From positions 1 through 5,494 of the forward strand of contig JAJDZO010000329.1 of NCBI GenBank assembly GCA_022824605.1: 5,494 bases of DNA, in the 5' to 3' direction. Source of the stretch: Acidimicrobiia bacterium. GTDB taxonomy: Bacteria; Actinomycetota; Acidimicrobiia; Acidimicrobiales; Aldehydirespiratoraceae. The notes under the pieces are model-generated. The model was not told where the DNA came from, did not search any database, and was given only the letters and a program-made list of their open reading frames with translations. The number at the start of each line of letters is the position of its first letter. The first letter of the stretch is position 1. Position numbers and translations under genes: made by a program. This document shows positions 1 to 3,696 of the stretch, one piece after another.

Positions 1-71
1 TGGTCGATGACCAGCCCGCCTTCACGAACCTCGTGCGCCGACTCCAGTCGGAGATCACCTCCAGGGACTAG
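1..71 (+). CDS. 3' end of an unidentified protein-coding gene (partial)
   Basis: Reading from base 3, 22 codons run to a TAG stop at 69-71 and end in the residues LVRRLQSEITSRD. Nearly every codon ends in G or C, as expected for real coding sequence in this genome. The start and most of the protein lie left of the window. The visible tail looks amphipathic and charged, and it has no motif that I recognise. The gene is convergent with the lipoprotein gene to its right. I cannot assign a function. The claim that this is coding rests on codon use and an open frame only. Confidence 0.55.
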   Translation, partial: VDDQPAFTNLVRRLQSEITSRD

Positions 72-74
72 AGG

Positions 75-200
75 CCGAGCGAATAGGCGAGCAAGCGCGC
101 TCCATACGGGTGAGGCCGTGGCCCGAGCGGCCCGTGAGCGCAGCGAACAAGAGCGGGAAATGCCCCGCCCCGACGCGAAAACCTGCACCTATTCGCGCGG
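75..200. repeat. Long imperfect inverted repeat enclosing small hairpins, between convergent genes
   Basis: The arms at 75-87 and 188-200 are inverted copies matching at 12 of 13 positions, and the core GCGAATAGG (79-87) pairs exactly with 188-196. They enclose about 100 nt containing three smaller self-complementary pairs: 89-92 with 99-102, 106-110 with 131-135, and 153-157 with 164-168. No T-run follows any hairpin, so this is not a classic intrinsic terminator. The position, between the 3' ends of two convergent genes, fits a two-way transcript-end structure. A structured RNA or a small palindromic element are alternatives. Otherwise the 72-204 gap holds nothing I can identify. Confidence 0.4.
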
Positions 201-204
201 CCTG

Positions 205-780
205 TTACGTGGGCGGCCCCTGCACGTAGTCGTAGCAGCGGATCTCGAACTCGCCGAAGCCCGCCTCGGTGGCCTCCCCGGTCTCCAGGTTCAAGTCCTG
301 CACGAAGCGGATCGCCGAGGCGCGGATCACGTCGTCCTGCACATACAGGTCCAATGCACTCTCGAAGGAAGGCTCGACGAGTGTCCCATCGGCGAAGCGA
401 AGCCCCACATACGGGTCGTCAGGGAAGTCCTGGACATACAACTCGACCAGGTCACCGGTGGCGGGATCGTCGCCCACCCCGACAACGACCACCTCGCCTG
501 CGCTGAGTTTGTGACAGGTGGCCGCGAACTCGTAGCGGATCTCACCGATCTCGACGGTCCCCTCGGATTGAGGCGGCTCCGGCCGCGCCGACGTGGTGGT
601 GACCACCGACTCTTCGACGGCTGCCTCGGTGGTGAAGGGCGGGCCGTCGTCGGTGTCGGCGCAACCTGATGTGACGGCGACCACGGCCACCAGCGCGGCC
701 ACGGCACCCAGACGGCGCATCAATTCGCGGGCGCGCGACGGACGGTCATCACACCACGCTACGCGCTCCGTCGACGCCAT
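205..780 (-). CDS. Predicted secreted lipoprotein, function unknown
   Basis: The product is 191 aa from the ATG at 780. It has a basic n-region, a hydrophobic core at about residues 24-37 and a lipobox TSGC with the lipidation cysteine at residue 40. This predicts a protein anchored on the outer face of the membrane. A Thr/Glu/Pro-rich spacer (about 48-73) leads to a small domain with two cysteines, 89 and 182, that could pair. The layout (lipid anchor, spacer, short beta-rich domain, late FEIRC) loosely recalls the mycobacterial 19-kDa LpqH lipoprotein family; that is inference without an alignment. An internal ATG (residue 21, base 720) would give a more usual signal peptide. I keep base 780 because a -10-like TAACGT ends 6 nt before it, as in a leaderless gene. 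The gene is divergent from the small membrane protein gene. Confidence 0.8.
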   Translation of the reverse strand: MASTERVAWCDDRPSRARELMRRLGAVAALVAVVAVTSGCADTDDGPPFTTEAAVEESVVTTTSARPEPPQSEGTVEIGEIRYEFAATCHKLSAGEVVVVGVGDDPATGDLVELYVQDFPDDPYVGLRFADGTLVEPSFESALDLYVQDDVIRASAIRFVQDLNLETGEATEAGFGEFEIRCYDYVQGPPT

Positions 781-786
781 GACGCC

Positions 787-815
787 ACGTTACGCGCCCA
801 TCGACCGCGAGTCGC
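787..815 (-). promoter_or_regulatory. Predicted leaderless promoter of the lipoprotein gene
   Basis: On the minus strand a -10-like TAACGT (792 to 787) is followed by 6 nt and then the ATG at 780. GCGACT (815 to 810) lies exactly 17 bp upstream and matches four bases of a TTGACT-type -35. The geometry puts the predicted transcription start on the A of the start codon, giving an mRNA without a leader. No Shine-Dalgarno sequence is visible before this ATG. Confidence 0.5.
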
Positions 816-823
816 AGCAGGAG

Positions 824-849
824 TTGCGATGCGGGCTTCGTTGTAGGGT
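824..849 (+). promoter_or_regulatory. Predicted leaderless promoter of the small membrane protein gene
   Basis: TAGGGT (844-849) is followed by 6 nt and then the GTG at 856, the same spacing as in the divergent lipoprotein promoter. A weak -35 candidate, TTGCGA (824-829), sits 14 bp upstream, which is shorter than ideal. The TAG inside the box is also the in-frame stop just before the ORF, so translation cannot begin further upstream in this frame. Confidence 0.45.
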
Positions 850-855
850 TGGGCG

Positions 856-1029
856 GTGCCGTCCCAGAGCGATTTGCGCAAGCGTCAGGTACGGGCTTCA
901 CGGCAGCCGGCCACCGACGAGCAGCGCTACCGGTCCCGTCAGAACCGGCAGCGTCGCCTGTTCGCGGTGGTTGCGGTGGTGGTGGTGACGATGATGGTGG
1001 CCTCCCTGGCTGTGGGCCTGCTGGCCTAG
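856..1029 (+). CDS. Small single-helix membrane protein, 57 aa, GTG start
   Basis: The GTG at 856 opens a 57-codon frame ending in TAG at 1027-1029. Residues 1-34 are polar and very basic (about ten Arg/Lys, with the run RQNRQRR just before the membrane). Residues 35-57 are almost wholly hydrophobic (LFAVVAVVVVTMMVASLAVG) and end the protein. By the positive-inside rule the N-terminus is cytoplasmic, with almost nothing outside. The next gene, 61 bp downstream on the same strand, encodes a cyclophilin that also begins with a basic segment and one helix, so the two probably share a transcript. No family is recognised. A role as a small partner or regulator at the membrane is only a guess. The alternative is a chance ORF, but the codon bias, the sharp basic-then-hydrophobic pattern and the promoter spacing argue against that. 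Confidence 0.65.
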   Translation: MPSQSDLRKRQVRASRQPATDEQRYRSRQNRQRRLFAVVAVVVVTMMVASLAVGLLA

Positions 1030-1090
1030 GCTGCGTCGCCCTGATGGCTCCGCCGACTGGTCCAAACCCCCATAGCCGACTTCGAGGCTG

Positions 1091-2080
1091 ATGAGCACCC
1101 CCAAACGAGAACGTCAACGCGAGAACCGGCGTCAACGCTTGGCCGCCAACGAGGCGGCAGCCAAGCGTTACAGCACCCGTCGTCGCATCAAGGTCATCGG
1201 CATCGCGGCGGTGGCGGTGGCCGCGGTGTTGGCAGTGCTCGGATTCCTGCAGCGCAACGACTCTGAGCCCGAGCCGACAGCCATTACCGAAACCACAGAA
1301 CCGCCGTCAACCACAGAACCGCCGGCCACTGCCGAGCCCGAGCCGACAGAGTCGCCAAGCACTGACGAACCAGAGCCGGAGGCCGACCCGGAACCCGAGC
1401 CCACAGAACCGGCGATGGACGCCGAGTCCGACCCGGCGGCCGACCCGGAACCGGAGGCGACTGAGCCGGTTCCCGCTGGATGTCCGGCGGTGGACGGTTC
1501 GAGCCCCCGCACGATCGACTTCGACGGCCCCCAGCCCATGTGCATCAGCCCCGACGCTCGCTATGTGGCCACCTTCGACACCAGCGAAGGCGAGATGCGA
1601 TTCGAGCTGACCGCATCGGAGACTCCGTTGACCGTCAACAACTTCGTGACGCTGGCCCGCTGGGGCTACTACGACGACACCCTGCTGTTCCGCACCGACC
1701 CGTCGATCGACATCATCCAGGGCGGCTCACCCCACACCAACGACAACCGGGATCCGGGTCCGGGCTACACGATCCCCGACGAGCCCACCTTCGATGTCGA
1801 CCCCGACACCGGCACCATCACCGGGCCGTACCGCTACCAGCCCGGCCAGCTCGTGATGGCCCGTTCGGCTGGGCCGAACTCTGCCAGCGCGCAGTTCTTC
1901 TTGACCACCGGCCCCAACACGTCGCTCCTCGACGGCCAGGGCACCTATGTGGTGTTCGGCCATACCGACGAAGCCGGTCTGGCCGTAGCCCAGTCGATAA
2001 TCGGCCTTCACGAGCCGGGCGGGCCACTGGGCGGGGCGCCGTCACGGGACGTGACCGTGTACTCAGTCAGAATCGAATAG
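1091..2080 (+). CDS. Membrane-anchored cyclophilin-type peptidyl-prolyl cis-trans isomerase
   Basis: The product is 329 aa. A basic cytoplasmic tail (1-32, KRERQRENRRQR) precedes one membrane helix (about 33-53) and an acidic Pro/Glu/Thr linker (about 56-128). A cyclophilin domain (about 156-329) follows, placed outside the cell. Cyclophilins catalyse cis-trans isomerisation of X-Pro bonds and so help secreted proteins fold. Family signatures are TPLTVNNFVTLARWGYY (178-194), IIQGG (208-212), MARSAGPNSASAQFF (256-270) and GTYVVFGH (284-291). Arg201 fits the catalytic Arg55 of human CypA and Gln268 fits Gln111. The FHR motif reads LFR, Phe60 appears to be Ile, and Trp121 appears to be Leu280. 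Cys131 and Cys151 could form a disulfide. The architecture matches mycobacterial PpiB-like proteins. GAGG at 1084-1087 is a weak, closely spaced ribosome site. The 3' end is 6 bp from the convergent methyltransferase-like gene. Confidence 0.9.
   Translation: MSTPKRERQRENRRQRLAANEAAAKRYSTRRRIKVIGIAAVAVAAVLAVLGFLQRNDSEPEPTAITETTEPPSTTEPPATAEPEPTESPSTDEPEPEADPEPEPTEPAMDAESDPAADPEPEATEPVPAGCPAVDGSSPRTIDFDGPQPMCISPDARYVATFDTSEGEMRFELTASETPLTVNNFVTLARWGYYDDTLLFRTDPSIDIIQGGSPHTNDNRDPGPGYTIPDEPTFDVDPDTGTITGPYRYQPGQLVMARSAGPNSASAQFFLTTGPNTSLLDGQGTYVVFGHTDEAGLAVAQSIIGLHEPGGPLGGAPSRDVTVYSVRIE
1265..1452 (+). repeat. In-frame short repeats coding the Pro/Glu/Thr linker of the cyclophilin
   Basis: Three exact repeat pairs are visible inside the gene: a 16-bp unit at 1265-1280 and 1334-1349 (offset 69 nt), a 16-bp unit at 1291-1306 and 1309-1324 (offset 18 nt, coding TTEPPST then TTEPPAT), and a 15-bp unit at 1381-1395 and 1438-1452 (offset 57 nt). 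All offsets are multiples of three, so the linker can grow or shrink without a frameshift. It probably acts as a flexible, negatively charged spacer between membrane and enzyme domain. Confidence 0.75.
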
Positions 2081-2086
2081 GCCTGA

Positions 2087-2650
2087 TCAGCGGCGGGCTC
2101 TGAGCGCCACGTACTGACGCCACACCGCTGGAACCGATCGAGCCTCGCGGCGGTGGACATCGGTGACCACCAGACCATGGGCGCGAACCGCCGACACCAA
2201 GTCGCTGCCGTCGGTGCTTCTCAGAGGGGGTTGACGGAGTCGGCGCGCCGTCAGCCGCTCCCGCAGGGATCCTCGGTCGAGCCAGGCCGGCTCCACCATT
2301 GCGATCCAGCCGTCGGTGGCCAGGACCCGCTCGAGCCCGGCAACGTAGTCGGGCAGCGAGGCCACGCCGGGGGTACACATGAACGAAAGCAACGTGTCGT
2401 AGCGGGCGCCATTGCGAGCCTCGGTCTCCAGAGCAGCCATGGCGCCCTCAGCGGGCACGGTGAACACCCGCCCCGACGCCGCGGCGGCCAGAGCCCGGCA
2501 GCACTCCCGCACCCCGTCGAGCAGAGCCGCAGGAGGCACTGACGACGCCCGACCCGCGGCCCTCACGCCCATCGCCATCCAACCAACATAGAAGGCGTGC
2601 GACGGCGACACCGCCAGCATCCGACCCGCGGCCCCAACACCGGTCGCCAT
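2087..2650 (-). CDS. Methyltransferase-like protein without a clear SAM-binding motif I
   Basis: The product is 187 aa from the ATG at 2650, or 163 aa from the in-frame ATG at 2578. The middle resembles the second half of a class I SAM-dependent methyltransferase. RVFTVPAEGAMAALE (61-75) fits the strand-3 acidic region, RYDTLLSFMCTPG (83-95) fits the FDxVxS strand 4, and LERVLATDGWIAMVEP (106-121) fits RVLkPGGxlxxxEP. The C-terminus (about 150-184) resembles the usual helix and strand ending. The glycine-rich GxGxG motif that binds SAM is absent, and no N-terminal half precedes it because aat begins 23 bp away on the other strand. It may be an N-terminally truncated or divergent methyltransferase, perhaps inactive. 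The first 24 residues and the next 24 are diverged copies (MATGVGAAGR / MAMGVRAAGR) caused by a 72-bp tandem duplication. Substrate unknown. Confidence 0.6.
   Translation of the reverse strand: MATGVGAAGRMLAVSPSHAFYVGWMAMGVRAAGRASSVPPAALLDGVRECCRALAAAASGRVFTVPAEGAMAALETEARNGARYDTLLSFMCTPGVASLPDYVAGLERVLATDGWIAMVEPAWLDRGSLRERLTARRLRQPPLRSTDGSDLVSAVRAHGLVVTDVHRREARSVPAVWRQYVALRARR
2585..2590 (-). promoter_or_regulatory. Second -10-like box inside the duplicated start region (TATGTT)
   Basis: TATGTT (2590 to 2585, minus strand) is followed by GGTTGG and then the ATG at 2578. It is the closest of the window's boxes to the TATAAT consensus. It would yield a leaderless mRNA beginning at residue 25 of the longer frame. 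No convincing -35 is visible upstream. Confidence 0.4.
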
Positions 2651-2656
2651 CGATCC

Positions 2657-2662
2657 AACCTA
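2657..2662 (-). promoter_or_regulatory. -10-like box of the methyltransferase-like gene (TAGGTT)
   Basis: TAGGTT (2662 to 2657, minus strand) is followed by GGATCG and then the ATG at 2650, the spacing of a leaderless start. Its TA dinucleotide (2661-2662) is shared with the opposite-strand box of aat. No clear -35 is seen. Confidence 0.45.
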
Positions 2663-2666
2663 CTCT
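2661..2666 (+). promoter_or_regulatory. -10-like box of aat (TACTCT), overlapping the opposite-strand box
   Basis: TACTCT (2661-2666) is followed by 7 nt and then the aat ATG at 2674. There is no Shine-Dalgarno sequence before that ATG, so a leaderless transcript is likely. Bases 2661-2662 also belong to the minus-strand TAGGTT box, so polymerase could occupy only one orientation at a time. No clear -35 is seen. Confidence 0.45.
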
Positions 2667-2673
2667 CTGGGCC

Positions 2674-3354
2674 ATGCGCGCCGGTGCGAGTCAGGGTGAG
2701 TGCCGCTGGGTATTCCCCGAGCCCTCGAGCAGCGACGAGACCGGTCTGGTGGCGATGGGCGCCGACCTTGAGCCGAGCACCCTGCTGACCGCCTACAGCC
2801 GGGGCTTGTTTCCTATGCCGTTGAAGCCGGGCGGCCGCATTGGATGGTGGTCGCCGCCCGAGCGGGGCGTGCTGGAACTCGACGGGCTGATCGTGCACCG
2901 TTCACTGCGCCGGGCCTGCCGCCGCTTCGAGGTCAGGGTGGACACCGTCTTCGCCGAGGTCGTCGACGGCTGTGCCGACCCGGCCAGGCCCCACGGTTGG
3001 ATCGATGCTCAGATGCGAGACGCGTACCTGCGCTTTCATGAGGCGGGCTTCGCGCACAGCGTGGAGACGTGGAGCGACGGTGAGTTGGTCGGTGGCCTCT
3101 ACGGGGTGGCCGTGGGCGGGTTGTTCGCAGGCGAGTCGATGTTCTACCGGGCCCGGGATGCGTCGAAGGTCGCACTGGTGGCCCTTGCCGACATCCTTCG
3201 TGACGGCCACCCGAGACTGATCGACGTCCAGTGGGCGACGCCGCACTTGCGCTCCCTCGGCGTGCAAGCCATCCCACGCTCGCAATACCTGCGCCGCCTA
3301 CCCGAGCTGCTGGCGTCGCCGACCCCGGCCCAGTTCAGCCCCGCTAGCACCTGA
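2674..3354 (+). CDS. aat: Leucyl/phenylalanyl-tRNA--protein transferase
   Basis: The product is 226 aa, close to the usual length of Aat (E. coli 234). The enzyme moves Leu or Phe from aminoacyl-tRNA onto proteins with N-terminal Lys or Arg, marking them for ClpS-ClpA/ClpC-type degradation by the N-end rule in the cytoplasm. The family blocks are in order: GLVAMGADLEPSTLLTAYSRGLFPM (24-48), WWSPPERGVLELD (58-70), HEAGFAHSVETW (122-133), ELVGGLYGVAVGGLFAGESMF (137-157), DASKVALVAL (162-171), LIDVQWATPHLRSLGVQAIPRSQYL (182-206). Glu154, Asp184 and Gln186 line up with E. coli Glu156, Asp186 and Gln188. The start at 2674 keeps the normal N-terminus (RWVFPEP) and sits 7 nt after a -10-like box. 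The gene is divergent from the methyltransferase-like gene, and a minisatellite begins on the last base of its stop codon. Confidence 0.96.
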   Translation: MRAGASQGECRWVFPEPSSSDETGLVAMGADLEPSTLLTAYSRGLFPMPLKPGGRIGWWSPPERGVLELDGLIVHRSLRRACRRFEVRVDTVFAEVVDGCADPARPHGWIDAQMRDAYLRFHEAGFAHSVETWSDGELVGGLYGVAVGGLFAGESMFYRARDASKVALVALADILRDGHPRLIDVQWATPHLRSLGVQAIPRSQYLRRLPELLASPTPAQFSPAST

Positions 3355-3467
3355 CCGGCGCAAGACCCATCGACGCAAGACCCACCGGCGCGAGACCCAC
3401 CGACGCACAACCCACCGGCGCACAACCCACCGGCGCAAGACCGACCGGCGCACGACCGACCGGGGGA
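3354..3467. repeat. 15-bp minisatellite, seven full units plus a partial one
   Basis: Seven contiguous 15-bp units start at 3354, 3369, 3384, 3399, 3414, 3429 and 3444, and a partial unit (ACCGGGGGA) runs to 3467. The consensus is ACCGGCGCAAGACCC. Units differ at a few positions only: ATCG or ACCG at the start, A/G and AG/AC/CA variants in the middle, and a final C in units 1-5 but G in 6-7. There are no unique spacers, so it is not CRISPR. The array fills almost the whole gap between the convergent 3' ends of aat and the carboxylase epsilon gene, and its first base is the last base of the aat stop codon. Confidence 0.9.
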
Positions 3468-3477
3468 TCCGGTGCTG

Positions 3478-3696
3478 CTATCTCCAGCCGCCGTAGGTCT
3501 GGCGGCGTTGCCAGGGCCTGCCTGCGTAACGCCAGGGCGGCGACGGCGCGGGCACGTCTGCACCGCCGCGATGAGGCCAGATCTCGGCGCGGAACGTCTC
3601 GACAGCCGTGACGATGGCAGCCCGCTCGGATTCGGTCGGCTCCGGGGTGATCGACACGATCTCGGGGCCGTCGCCAGCTTCAGCACCGGCGGTCAC
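3478..3696 (-). CDS. accE: Acyl-CoA carboxylase epsilon subunit
   Basis: The product is 72 aa from a GTG at 3696. Small epsilon subunits bind the carboxyltransferase beta subunit of actinobacterial acyl-CoA carboxylases and raise the activity or stability of the alpha-beta complex. Family hallmarks are the PTESERAAIVTAVETF segment (20-35), matching the usual PTxEExAALxAV helix. The Trp/Arg-rich tail WRYAGRPWQRRQTYGGWR (55-72) matches the usual W...R...W ending. The N-terminus is short and acidic. The start codon overlaps the beta-subunit stop as GTGA (3696-3693), implying translational coupling; no separate Shine-Dalgarno is seen. The biotin carboxylase alpha subunit is not in the window. Epsilon proteins are poorly conserved, so the call leans on both sequence and position. 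Confidence 0.88.
   Translation of the reverse strand: MTAGAEAGDGPEIVSITPEPTESERAAIVTAVETFRAEIWPHRGGADVPAPSPPWRYAGRPWQRRQTYGGWR

Larger units (their letters stand above)
2549..2662 (-). repeat. Diverged 72-bp-period tandem duplication covering the promoter and start of the methyltransferase-like gene
   Basis: On the minus strand, copy 1 begins at 2662 and copy 2 at 2590. Aligned by hand without gaps, the first 42 positions (2662-2621 against 2590-2549) match at 34 positions, including an unbroken 14-base block GGGCCGCGGGTCGG. Similarity fades over the following 30 bases. Each copy contains a TANNNT box, 6 nt and an in-frame ATG (2650 and 2578). Because 72 is a multiple of three, both starts read the same frame. 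Confidence 0.7.

Noticed and set aside
153..168. Intrinsic terminator hairpin
   Set aside because: The 5-bp stem with a 6-nt loop is not followed by a T-run on either strand, so I list it only as part of a larger inverted repeat.
7..669. Long open frame on the plus strand (220 codons) across the left part
   Set aside because: It is antisense to the lipoprotein gene, is rich in Arg/Gly/Leu shadow composition, and has no domain. The minus-strand frame has a signal peptide, a lipobox and a promoter.
1168..1545. Minus-strand frame coding Gly/Ser repeats
   Set aside because: It is the reverse-strand shadow of the Pro/Glu linker repeats of the cyclophilin gene.
1480..2103. Plus-strand frame rich in Arg/His/Pro overlapping the cyclophilin
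   Set aside because: Its composition is typical of a frame-shifted high-GC shadow, while the cyclophilin frame shows conserved family motifs throughout.
3354..3467. CRISPR array
   Set aside because: The units are 15 bp and directly contiguous, with no unique spacers.
3144..3686. Minus-strand frame with a five-residue Cys-Ala-Gly-Gly periodicity resembling a pentapeptide-repeat protein
   Set aside because: The periodicity comes from the 15-bp minisatellite read in one frame. The frame lacks the A(D/N)LXX pentapeptide signature and overlaps aat and accE.
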